A DNA stretch of 64,000 bases, taken from assembly GCA_905233565.1 (NCBI GenBank), contig CAJOCL010000014.1, forward strand, positions 1 to 64,000, read 5' to 3'. Shown here in pieces: positions 1 through 7,076 of this stretch. The translations under genes and the position numbers were made by a program. The stretch comes from an uncultured Synergistales bacterium. GTDB taxonomy: Bacteria; Synergistota; Synergistia; Synergistales; Aminobacteriaceae. Under the pieces are notes generated by a model. It was not told the DNA's origin. It saw only the letters and a program-made list of their open reading frames with translations, and ran no database searches. How positions within the stretch are numbered: position 1 is the first letter of the stretch; every line of letters starts with the position of its first letter.

Positions 1-99
1 GTTTTACAGGATAGAGGCTGTGTAAACCAGCCCCAGCGAATAAGGCTCTACAGAGCAAACTTCTCTGAAAGCTCTCGACTTTAGTCGAGAGTTGTTTAC
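1..99 (+). mobile_element. Right end of a TnpB-type (IS200/IS605-like) element, with omega-RNA-like 3' part
   Basis: The window opens inside a structured non-coding segment that ends in a perfect 8-bp hairpin, CTCTCGAC (72-79), TTTA loop, GTCGAGAG (84-91), followed by TTGTTTAC at 92-99. Such a terminal hairpin followed by a short conserved end is typical of the right end of TnpB-carrying elements, where the omega-RNA scaffold overlaps the transposon end and the flanking DNA becomes the guide. The tnpB gene itself would lie left of the window and is not visible. It is a different subtype from the TnpB locus near 33.3 kb, which lacks this hairpin. Confidence 0.55.
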
Positions 100-131
100 T
101 AACCGTTAATTATAGTTATTGAAACGAATAA

Positions 132-168
132 CGCAGACTTGCTGAATTTTTTCAGGTCTGCGTTTTTT
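132..168 (+). terminator. Rho-independent terminator
   Basis: A 10-bp stem (CGCAGACTTG paired with CAGGTCTGCG, one G-T wobble) is followed by seven T. It separates the transposon end from the tRNA-Ser transcription unit. Confidence 0.75.
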
Positions 169-170
169 TG

Positions 171-179
171 TGCTATAAT
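171..179 (+). promoter_or_regulatory. Extended -10 promoter of tRNA-Ser
   Basis: TGCTATAAT lies 22 bases before the tRNA gene. It has the TGn extension and a perfect TATAAT, with no convincing -35 box because the preceding terminator occupies that space. Confidence 0.65.
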
Positions 180-200
180 TTCAAACGTTGTTAATAATGT

Positions 201-288
201 GGAAACGTGGCCGAGTGGTCGAAGGCGTGCGCTTGGAGAGCGTAAGAGGAGCAATCCTCCCAGAGTTCAAATCTCTGCGTTTCCGCCA
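201..288 (+). tRNA. tRNA-Ser (anticodon GGA)
   Basis: The acceptor stem GGAAACG (201-207) pairs with CGTTTCC (278-284), followed by discriminator G and an encoded CCA (286-288). The anticodon loop reads TTGGAGA, giving GGA, which decodes UCC/UCU. The long variable arm (about 14 bases before the T arm) and total length of 88 are those of a class II serine tRNA. The T arm carries GTTCAAAT. Confidence 0.95.
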
Positions 289-306
289 TTTTTTTTTATT
301 AAGACG

Positions 307-870
307 CTATCTCCAGCAGTCATAAACGAAAGCAGGAGGAACGTTGAACATAACAAATCTTGTCTTCATGTTTGAAAATTTCTTTTTCAAAACGTGCTTC
401 ATTATTGACGAATACTGATAGGCGACGAAATGACCCTCAGGCTTCAGGGCTTTTATAACGGCGTTCAAAATTCTTACCGTCATTTTCGGCGGCAGAACCG
501 TGAAAGGCAGGCTGGAAATCACGAAATCAAGATGCTTTATGCCGTTATCGTTCATGTATTTAACAAGTTCCTGAGCGTCGCTGTGAATGCTTAACCCTCT
601 GTGTTCGGGGTGTTCTTCGCGTATCAGCTTTTGAAGTGCCGGGTCAATCTCGAACACTAAAATTTTTGCGTCCGGCCTTGCAAGTTTAACAATCTCACGC
701 GTGAATACTCCCGTACCTGCTCCGAGTTCAGCAATATACTTTGCGTTTTTCCAGTCTACGCGGTCAAGCATGGCTTTTGTGAGAAATTTTGAGCTGGGTG
801 CAACGCTGCCGATTCTTCTCGGTGAACTTGCGAAACGTTTCAGAAATGTCATACTCTCCTTAAAATGCAA
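307..870 (-). CDS. Class I SAM methyltransferase, phospholipid N-methyltransferase-like
   Basis: A 187-aa soluble Rossmann-fold methyltransferase. Motif I is ELGAGTGVFT (residues 48-57), the acidic ribose-binding motif is FEID near 74-77, and motif IV is SSLPF near 118, close to the NLPF/SLPF seen in the PmtA and KsgA groups. This pattern and the short length fit the COG3963-type phospholipid N-methyltransferases, but the substrate cannot be read from sequence and rRNA dimethylase relatives are an alternative. The likely start is TTG at 870, with GGAGG eight bases upstream; an internal ATG at 852 has AAGGAG only three bases away. It is transcribed divergently from the sirtuin gene, and its own coding start lies close to that promoter. 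Confidence 0.75.
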   Translation of the reverse strand: MHFKESMTFLKRFASSPRRIGSVAPSSKFLTKAMLDRVDWKNAKYIAELGAGTGVFTREIVKLARPDAKILVFEIDPALQKLIREEHPEHRGLSIHSDAQELVKYMNDNGIKHLDFVISSLPFTVLPPKMTVRILNAVIKALKPEGHFVAYQYSSIMKHVLKKKFSNMKTRFVMFNVPPAFVYDCWR

Positions 871-888
871 TCGTTATTCCTCCGTATG

Positions 889-897
889 TGCTATTAT
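889..897 (+). promoter_or_regulatory. Probable extended -10 promoter of the sirtuin gene
   Basis: TGCTATTAT matches the TGnTATAAT pattern seen repeatedly in this window and lies about 40 bases before the sirtuin start, in the gap between two divergent genes. Confidence 0.4.
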
Positions 898-937
898 TCT
901 AAAAATCTACATAATTATACAGGGGGAAATAAATTTC

Positions 938-1654
938 ATGTCAACGAATACGGATAAAAAAAGATTAGTTGTCCTTACGGGTGCAGGAATGAGCGCGGAA
1001 AGCGGTTTCAAGACTTTCAGGGATTCTGGGGGATTATGGGAAAACTACAACGTTGAGGACGTTGCGAGTATTCAGGGCTGGTACAGAAATCCGAAATTAA
1101 TGACGGATTTTTACAACGATCTCCGTTCACAGCTCGAAAAAGCACAGCCTAATGAAGGCCATAAAATACTGGCGGAACTTGAAAAATATTTCAGCGTCTT
1201 CATAATCACCCAGAATGTCGATAATCTTCACGAAAGAGCCGGGAGCAGTCATGTTCTGCACCTTCACGGGGAATTAACGAAAGCAAGGCCGGTTAATGAT
1301 GACAGTGAAAGAAAATTAATCGACATAGGTTACAGGCCGTTAGAGTACGGTGAAAAAAATTCAGACGGTGAACTCCTGCGGCCCCATATAGTATGGTTCG
1401 GCGAGGCAGTCCCGGCAATTTCTGAGGCTGCAAGGCTGGTCAGAAGTGCAGATATTTTCGCGGTTGTCGGCTCTTCATTGGTCGTTTACCCTGCTGCAGG
1501 ACTGATTCATGATCTGCGGGGCAGCACAAAATCTTATCTCATTGATCCGGCTGAAGTTGAAGTTCCTTCGTGGCTTAATTTCAGGGTAATAAAAGAACCG
1601 GCTTCGACAGGGTGCGCGGTTATGAGAGATGAGTTATTGAGGGAATTTGTGTAG
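938..1654 (+). CDS. cobB: NAD-dependent protein deacylase, sirtuin family (CobB-like)
   Basis: A 238-aa cytosolic sirtuin that would remove acyl groups from lysine using NAD. Visible motifs are GAGMSAESG (NAD binding), FRDSGGLW, TQNVDNLH and the catalytic histidine in HLHGEL, then IVWFGEAVP and the GSSLVVYPAAG segment. The small domain has no CxxC pairs, so the structural zinc site of most sirtuins is absent; short zinc-less bacterial sirtuins of this form exist. The segment FYNDLRSQ resembles the Y-x-x-R acyl-pocket motif of desuccinylases but the arginine is shifted by one, so acyl preference is open. Start is ATG 938 with AGGGGGA upstream; the frame is open further upstream but without a ribosome site. 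Confidence 0.9.
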   Translation: MSTNTDKKRLVVLTGAGMSAESGFKTFRDSGGLWENYNVEDVASIQGWYRNPKLMTDFYNDLRSQLEKAQPNEGHKILAELEKYFSVFIITQNVDNLHERAGSSHVLHLHGELTKARPVNDDSERKLIDIGYRPLEYGEKNSDGELLRPHIVWFGEAVPAISEAARLVRSADIFAVVGSSLVVYPAAGLIHDLRGSTKSYLIDPAEVEVPSWLNFRVIKEPASTGCAVMRDELLREFV

Positions 1655-1678
1655 ATTGCTATATAACGGTGAGAACAA

Positions 1679-1816
1679 ATGACAGATACAGCATTAACGG
1701 AAATGCAGGAAACTTTATATCTGTACTCAATTCCCGGCATGGTCGAAAGTATCATCAAGGCAGGGCAGGAACCATTATCGGAATATACGCCGTATGATCC
1801 GAACGAGGAATGGTAA
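1679..1816 (+). CDS. Orphan antitoxin-like peptide (45 aa)
   Basis: The ATG at 1679 opens a 45-codon frame starting MTDTALTEMQETLYLYSIPG and continuing with MVESIIKAG. The LYLYSIPGMVESI segment resembles the C-terminal, toxin-binding part of YefM/Phd-type antitoxins, where TLYLLSIPGMRESI-like strings are common. The N-terminal DNA-binding part is missing and no toxin gene follows, so this is either a relic or a free-standing small protein. GGTGAG precedes the start at a usable distance. The identification rests on a short motif recalled from the family, so it is tentative. Confidence 0.45.
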   Translation: MTDTALTEMQETLYLYSIPGMVESIIKAGQEPLSEYTPYDPNEEW

Positions 1817-1859
1817 TTTATTGCGTTGCGCAATACGGGTAAAATTATTTTAAGGAGGA

Positions 1860-3281
1860 ATGAAATTCAAAATGGCATTCAAAAAATGGAAGGATAACCC
1901 TCAAATTCAGGAGGCATCTTCAAAACTTGAGGAATCAGCACGGAAATACAAAGCTCTTCTCGCTGAAAACACGACAGACAGCAAATCTCAGGCTCAAAAA
2001 TTATGGGCTGCAATGTCATCATCATACTGGGAAATTCTATTTGCATTAATTGACGCAAAGACAAAAGACATCCCCGAAGTTTTGACTTTTGACCCTGAAG
2101 AGAGGCTCTTTATAGATTTAGGCTGCCTTTACGGTGCTATAAATCTAAGCTCAAAATTTGACGCTAAAAGCTGGCTTGCCTCGAAATGTGCAGGCGATAT
2201 TTTCCCCGTAATGACGTTTTCTGATTATATCGCTGAATGCTGGGCAGCAGTTACGGGAAATGATGCCCCCGTACCAGTCATCGGAATGTCTCAGAATGAA
2301 CGCATTAACACTCTCAATGAAAATTTATTCATTTCACAGGGTCAGCGCGATGAATTCGTAACTGCTATAGCCCCTAAATACCCGACAAATCTAAACATCA
2401 GGCAGGCACTTCAGATTATTGACGAGTTTTTGATTTCAGCAATGAAAGTTAATATGCGAGTCCCCGAATACAGAGAAGGAAGTGATTCAGAGCGTCAGAA
2501 ATTAGCGCAGCAGAGGAAGGCTTATCTTGACGCTGAAAAAGCCGTGTTACTTTTTGTTTCGTCAGCACAGAAAAATGATGCCAATCCTCTCCCTCTTATG
2601 CAGGCTGAAAAGTTCAGCGCGCTTCACGAAAAAACTAAAATTCTCGCAAAAGAAGTATTATATTCGCAGATCGATGAAATTAAAATTTCACGCAGAATGA
2701 AAAAAATCACTGATAACTGCGCTCAAATGACTGACCAGATGAAACGCGGCGAGTTAAAAAATATGCTCGTCAAAAAGCGCGAATATCTCACAGTCCCCGC
2801 AAAAAATGCCCGTTGCGATACTTCACAGCTATGTCAGCCGGATTCAATGCCTATAGATTACGCAAAAGATTTTGAAATCATCCGTAATTTTACGGCTATG
2901 GATATTGAGATGTTCAACGTTCCGAGAGTAAGGATGTACGGCATTCCGAGAATAATATTCATTCCCGGTCAGGGGCTGGGGAGTTACGACTGGTCGGACA
3001 ACTCGATATTAATTCCCGTTTTCCCTGTCGGCGGAAATGACAAATCAGTAAGCTATGCTTTAGGGACATTCAGGTGGGATTCGGACGAGGACAGAAAGAT
3101 AAAAACTCCTTATGAACAGCAGATTAAGGAGAACAGAAAAAAATCACTGCTTGCGCTCGCGTCATCATTCTATAAAGATTACTCGCTCTGGCTGACGAAA
3201 GAAAAACAGGGTTACAGGATACTTCCGAGAGAGACGCATCAGGTTTTTGTCAATATATTCAGGCCGAAAGCGGAAGAGTAA
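1860..3281 (+). CDS. Conserved-looking protein of unknown function (473 aa)
   Basis: I do not recognise this protein. It has no signal peptide or membrane segment and is probably cytosolic. Residues 1-60 and 200-300 are rich in charged helices (for example a QKLAQQRKAYLDAEKAVLLF stretch). The C-terminal third, from about residue 345, carries more distinctive strings: FNVPRVRMYGIPRIIFIPG, GLGSYDWSDNSILIPVFPVG, LGTFRWDSDEDRK and PRETHQVFVNIFRPK, which look like a folded beta-rich domain. Two starts are possible: ATG 1860 sits one base from GGAGG, too close, and ATG 1872 lies 13 bases away. Codon use matches the neighbours. It lies just before metA, with 6 bases between them, so the two may be co-transcribed. 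Confidence 0.75.
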   Translation: MKFKMAFKKWKDNPQIQEASSKLEESARKYKALLAENTTDSKSQAQKLWAAMSSSYWEILFALIDAKTKDIPEVLTFDPEERLFIDLGCLYGAINLSSKFDAKSWLASKCAGDIFPVMTFSDYIAECWAAVTGNDAPVPVIGMSQNERINTLNENLFISQGQRDEFVTAIAPKYPTNLNIRQALQIIDEFLISAMKVNMRVPEYREGSDSERQKLAQQRKAYLDAEKAVLLFVSSAQKNDANPLPLMQAEKFSALHEKTKILAKEVLYSQIDEIKISRRMKKITDNCAQMTDQMKRGELKNMLVKKREYLTVPAKNARCDTSQLCQPDSMPIDYAKDFEIIRNFTAMDIEMFNVPRVRMYGIPRIIFIPGQGLGSYDWSDNSILIPVFPVGGNDKSVSYALGTFRWDSDEDRKIKTPYEQQIKENRKKSLLALASSFYKDYSLWLTKEKQGYRILPRETHQVFVNIFRPKAEE

Positions 3282-3287
3282 GACACC

Positions 3288-4223
3288 ATGCCTATAAATA
3301 TACCCGTAGACCTTCCGGCAGCCGGAATACTGGAACGCGAAAATATATTCGTAATGACGAGAAGACGGGCTATGAGTCAGGACATTCGCCCGTTAAGAAT
3401 ATTAATACTTAATTTAATGCCCACTAAAATTGCAACTGAAACCCAGCTCGCAAGACTTCTGGGCAATACTCCGCTTCAGGTTGAAATCGAACTTATTGCG
3501 GCAAGCGGAAGGGATCACAAGAATACGCCCAAAGAGCATATGATAGCGTTCTACAAAACTTTTGACGCCGTAAGACATGAATATTTTGACGGCATGATCA
3601 TAACTGGCGCACCCGTTGAACATTTACCGTTTGAAAAGGTCGATTACTGGCATGAGTTATGCGACATAATGGAGTGGAGCAAATCGCATGTTCACAGCAC
3701 GTTTCATATATGCTGGGGAGCGCAGGCAGGTTTGTATTATCATTACGGAATCCCGAAGATACACTTACCGCGAAAACTTTTCGGAGTTTTCAGGCACAGG
3801 GTTACTCACAGGGGATCAATACTTTTCAGGGGTTCAGATGATGTCTTCATGGTTCCGCATTCGAGACACACAACGGTAATGAGAAGCGACATAGTGAAAA
3901 TTCCCGCGCTGAAAATTCTTGCTGAAAGCTACGAAGCCGGAGTTTATGCAATTTCAACTAGTGAAGGAAGGCAGCTGTTCATAACCGGGCATTCCGAATA
4001 TGATCCCGAGACGCTTGCACTTGAATACTGGCGCGATAAACGGGCAGGGCTCGCTATTCATGTTCCGTGCAATTATTTCCCGAATGATGACGAAACGAAA
4101 ATCCCTGTTTGTACGTGGCGTTCATGTGCAAATCTGTTATACTCAAACTGGCTTAATTACTTTGTTTATCAGCAGACGCCTTATGACGCAAGGAAGATTA
4201 GGGACTTGGATGCAGAGAATTGA
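3288..4223 (+). CDS. metAA: Homoserine O-acetyltransferase (MetA family)
   Basis: A 311-aa cytosolic enzyme that acylates L-homoserine in the first committed step of methionine synthesis. The catalytic nucleophile is Cys142 in HICWGAQAG, and FITGHSEYD and the following glutamate supply the rest of the glutaminase-like triad. Residue 111 is Glu in [16 protein letters not shown]. In this family Glu at 111 goes with acetyl-CoA and Gly with succinyl-CoA, so acetyl transfer is predicted despite the usual label homoserine O-succinyltransferase. Length is normal. The gene follows the unknown gene at 1860-3281 with 6 bases between. No SAM riboswitch is recognisable upstream. Confidence 0.95.
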   Translation: MPINIPVDLPAAGILERENIFVMTRRRAMSQDIRPLRILILNLMPTKIATETQLARLLGNTPLQVEIELIAASGRDHKNTPKEHMIAFYKTFDAVRHEYFDGMIITGAPVEHLPFEKVDYWHELCDIMEWSKSHVHSTFHICWGAQAGLYYHYGIPKIHLPRKLFGVFRHRVTHRGSILFRGSDDVFMVPHSRHTTVMRSDIVKIPALKILAESYEAGVYAISTSEGRQLFITGHSEYDPETLALEYWRDKRAGLAIHVPCNYFPNDDETKIPVCTWRSCANLLYSNWLNYFVYQQTPYDARKIRDLDAEN

Positions 4224-4291
4224 ATATAGATAATTTTACCGAAAAAAGTCGTAAATTTACTAAATTTATTCATTAAAAAGGAGGTTGAAGC

Positions 4292-4514
4292 ATGATTACA
4301 ATAACAGACAAAGAAAAATGCTGCGGCTGTTCTGCCTGCGTTAAGATATGCTTGGTCAACTTTCAGTAATGATGCTGAGGTAACAAAGAGTTTCTTCCTG
4401 ATAAGTCTTAAAGTGAGGCTTGAAGCTGCTCTCAGAAGAATAGCATTCAGCACAGGGATATGTTCATTTGTGAGACGGGCATACAGGAAACTTTTCAGGG
4501 AGAAAAAACTATAA
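4292..4514 (+). pseudogene. Remnant of a 4Fe-4S protein gene with internal deletion
   Basis: AAGGAGG precedes ATG 4292, which opens 25 codons, MITITDKEKCCGCSACVKIC and a few more, ending in TAA at 4367. This is the N-terminal cysteine cluster typical of the F420-hydrogenase/dehydrogenase beta-subunit-like proteins found in polysaccharide gene clusters. Immediately after, in another frame, about 48 codons run into a natural-looking C-terminus, LRRIAFSTGICSFVRRAYRK then LFREKKL, with stop at 4512. The simplest reading is a gene whose middle has been deleted, leaving both ends. The adjacent glycosyltransferase is a common neighbour of such genes. Whether both ends come from one gene is not certain. 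Confidence 0.5.
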
Positions 4515-4537
4515 ATTATATTGAGGAGAGGATTATT

Positions 4538-5530
4538 TTGCAGAAAAATGCTTTAGTCAGTGTTATTGTGCCGGTTTACAAAGTTGAAGAATACTTACAT
4601 GAATGCTTAGACAGTATAATCAACCAGACATATAAAAATTTAGAGATTATTCTTGTTGATGACGGATCGCCGGACAACTGCGGCAAAATATGCGAGGATT
4701 ACGCAAAACAGGACAGCCGTATAACTGTATATCATAAGGAGAACGGCGGACTTTCTGACGCAAGAAACTACGCAATAGACCGCTGTAATGGAGAATTTAT
4801 AACATTTGTAGATAGTGATGACACAATAAAAATTAATCTTGTTGCTGCTCTTATGGAGATTATAGAAAAATATGAAGCAGACATTACTATATCCCCATAC
4901 AAAGAATTTACTGCTTCTCATATACTGAGAAATACTTTATCAATAACTGACGGCGAAAAATATTACACTGGCTGTGTTTCTGTCCATGATGCCCTCGCAA
5001 AGTTACTATATCAAAATCCTATATTCCACACAGGAGCAGTTGGCAAAATCTATAGACGAGCTGTTTTAGAGGGAATACGCTACCCAAAAGGCTTAATCTA
5101 TGAGGATCTCGCTACAACTTACCGCACTTTCTTTAAGAGCAGAAAAATAGCATTTACCAGCGAGGAATTATATTGTTATAGAATTCATGAGGGCAGTATA
5201 ATGCATCAGTCTTACTCGCCTAAAATGCTTTCATGTATTCCCGTATCAAGACAGCTTTATGAAGACATAAGCACGCGATACCCGTCTCTTAAAGCAGCGG
5301 CAGCATCACGAGCTTTCAGCGCAAACAGAAACGTTTATTTCATGCTCCCTTATGACAGAAAAGAAGAACGCTTGAAAGTATGGGCAGAAATGAAAAAATA
5401 CCGTAAAACCGTGCTGTTTGATCCTCACGCCCGAAAACGCGAAAGATTAGCCATTCTCGTCAGCTACATGGGGTCGGGAATATTTCACATGTTCTCAAAA
5501 TTATATAAGCGATATATTATGCGCGTATAA
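4538..5530 (+). CDS. Family 2 glycosyltransferase
   Basis: A GT-A fold transferase of 330 aa. The N-terminus shows SVIVPVYKVEEYLHECLDS, then IILVDDGSPDNCGKIC, GGLSDARNYA and the DxD-type metal site FVDSDD near residue 95. It would transfer a sugar from a nucleotide donor to an envelope glycan or lipid; donor and acceptor are unknown. The start is taken as TTG 4538 because GAGGAG lies 9 bases upstream; the frame opens earlier, inside the preceding gene remnant. The C-terminal 120 residues have charged, basic helices (for example RKEERLKVWAEMKKYRK) that could lie at the membrane surface. It is probably the survivor of a larger polysaccharide cluster. Confidence 0.85.
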   Translation: MQKNALVSVIVPVYKVEEYLHECLDSIINQTYKNLEIILVDDGSPDNCGKICEDYAKQDSRITVYHKENGGLSDARNYAIDRCNGEFITFVDSDDTIKINLVAALMEIIEKYEADITISPYKEFTASHILRNTLSITDGEKYYTGCVSVHDALAKLLYQNPIFHTGAVGKIYRRAVLEGIRYPKGLIYEDLATTYRTFFKSRKIAFTSEELYCYRIHEGSIMHQSYSPKMLSCIPVSRQLYEDISTRYPSLKAAAASRAFSANRNVYFMLPYDRKEERLKVWAEMKKYRKTVLFDPHARKRERLAILVSYMGSGIFHMFSKLYKRYIMRV

Positions 5531-5538
5531 TAAATAAA

Positions 5539-6993
5539 ATGAAGGAAAAAATATCCGCAATTCTTAAAACTCTCCCAGAACGTCCGGGCGTTTATTTAAT
5601 GCGTGATTCTCAAGGCAATGTTATTTACGTCGGCAAAGCTAAAAAATTAAAGCGCAGAGTATCATCTTATTTCAGGCATTCCCACTCATCGCCCAGATTA
5701 AGAAAACTTGTTGAGCTTATTGAGGACATATCAACAATCAGAACTGAAACTGAAGCTGAAGCCTTAATAGTTGAAGCTAAATTAATCAGGCATTACAGTC
5801 CGTTCTTTAATGTTGAACTTAAAATGAGCGACAAATACCCCTATGTCAAAATAACAGATGAAGATTTCCCAAGAATAGAAATAACAAGGCATAAATTTAA
5901 TGACGGTGCATTATATCTCGGGCCTTTCGTTGACGCTGGCAATATCAGAAATCTAATGAGGCTCACTGAACGTTACTTCCCTTTAAGAGTATGCAGGTCG
6001 AAAATAATTCCCGATAATCACAAAAGGCCGTGTGTTGAATATAATCTTGGCCATTCAATGGGAGCTTGTGCAGGTTTATGCTCACAATCAGAATACAGGG
6101 AAAGAGTTGCAGATGTAATTTTGTTGTTTGAAGGGAAACAACCCGAACTCGTTGAACGTATCAGAAAACGCATGGACATGGCCGCAAAAAAATTAGAGTT
6201 TGAAAAGGCAGCCAGATACAGGGATACTATACGTGCAGTCTGGAGATTATCGCGTCAGAAAATATCTTCAGCTTTGCAGGAAGACTTAGATAACGAAACA
6301 TGGAAAGTCCTCAACCGTATTCAAAATTTGCTCGGCCTCGATGTCCTCCCCTTCAGAATTGATGCCTTTGATATTTCGCACACTCACGGCCATGATACTT
6401 ACGGCTGCTGCGTTGTCTTTGAACAGGGACGGCCAAGCCCCAATCTTTACAGGCGTTTCAAAATACGTTCACTTAAAGACGGCGAAATTAACGATTTTGC
6501 GTCCATTTATGAAACTGTTAAGAGGCGTTATTCTCATGTTCTTGATAATTCCGAGCCTTCACCGCAGTTAGCACTTATTGACGGCGGAGCAGGACAGCTT
6601 GAATATGCTGAAATGGCCTTGAAAGAGTTGGGTTTTAATCTCCCGTTAATTGCCCTTGCTGAACGTGAAGAGATTATTTTTCTGCCCGATAATCCCGAAC
6701 CCTTGAGGCTTGGGCGCGATGATGAGGCTTTGCAGATGTTACAGAGAATCAGGGACGAGGTACACAGGTACGCAATAACTACCCACAGGAACGCACGGGA
6801 TAAACATTTAAGGCGTTCGAGGCTTGAAGATATTGAGGGAATCGGGAAAAAGAAAGCCGCTGAACTCTTGCTGAAGTTCGGAAGTGTTAAGAAAATTTCT
6901 GAACTTACTGTTAAAGATTTACAGGAAGTAAACGGAATAGGCCCCGTCATGGCCGCTAAAATTCTTGAGGCCGTTAATGTGAATCATAATTAA
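5539..6993 (+). CDS. uvrC: Excinuclease ABC subunit C, compact form
   Basis: Nucleotide-excision-repair nuclease that makes the dual incision with UvrA and UvrB. Order of parts: GIY-YIG domain (residues 13-92, GVYL, YVGKAKKLKRRV, conserved Glu in TETEAEAL), four cysteines of the Fe-S cluster (VCRSK, RPCVEY, ACAGLC), the UVR helix pair (AAKKLEFEKAARYRD), the RNase H-like domain (FDISH, LIDGG, DEVHRYA, giving the D/D/H triad) and tandem helix-hairpin-helix (EDIEGIGKKKAAEL, EVNGIGPVMAAKI). It is 484 aa, against about 600 in most bacteria: roughly 115 residues between the UVR motif and the FDISH strand are missing, while all catalytic residues remain. Eight bases separate it from the glycosyltransferase. 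Confidence 0.93.
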   Translation: MKEKISAILKTLPERPGVYLMRDSQGNVIYVGKAKKLKRRVSSYFRHSHSSPRLRKLVELIEDISTIRTETEAEALIVEAKLIRHYSPFFNVELKMSDKYPYVKITDEDFPRIEITRHKFNDGALYLGPFVDAGNIRNLMRLTERYFPLRVCRSKIIPDNHKRPCVEYNLGHSMGACAGLCSQSEYRERVADVILLFEGKQPELVERIRKRMDMAAKKLEFEKAARYRDTIRAVWRLSRQKISSALQEDLDNETWKVLNRIQNLLGLDVLPFRIDAFDISHTHGHDTYGCCVVFEQGRPSPNLYRRFKIRSLKDGEINDFASIYETVKRRYSHVLDNSEPSPQLALIDGGAGQLEYAEMALKELGFNLPLIALAEREEIIFLPDNPEPLRLGRDDEALQMLQRIRDEVHRYAITTHRNARDKHLRRSRLEDIEGIGKKKAAELLLKFGSVKKISELTVKDLQEVNGIGPVMAAKILEAVNVNHN

Positions 6994-7076
6994 ATTGCTT
7001 ATACTAAGGTATAATAATAAAGATTATTCAAGGGGTAAAAAATTTTTTTTCACAAATAACGAGGGAGTGATTTATA

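Noticed and set aside
139-375. 78-codon open frame over the terminator and tRNA-Ser
   Set aside because: It overlaps a clear tRNA and has no homology-like features.
3282-3287. SAM riboswitch before metA
   Set aside because: Only six bases separate metA from the previous gene, leaving no room.
7021-7060. AT-rich near-palindrome GTAAAAAATTTTTTTTCAC before the hydrogenase operon, a possible Rex redox-sensor site
   Set aside because: The arms do not match the Rex consensus (TTGTGA...TCACAA) on the left side; an A/T run alone gives apparent symmetry.
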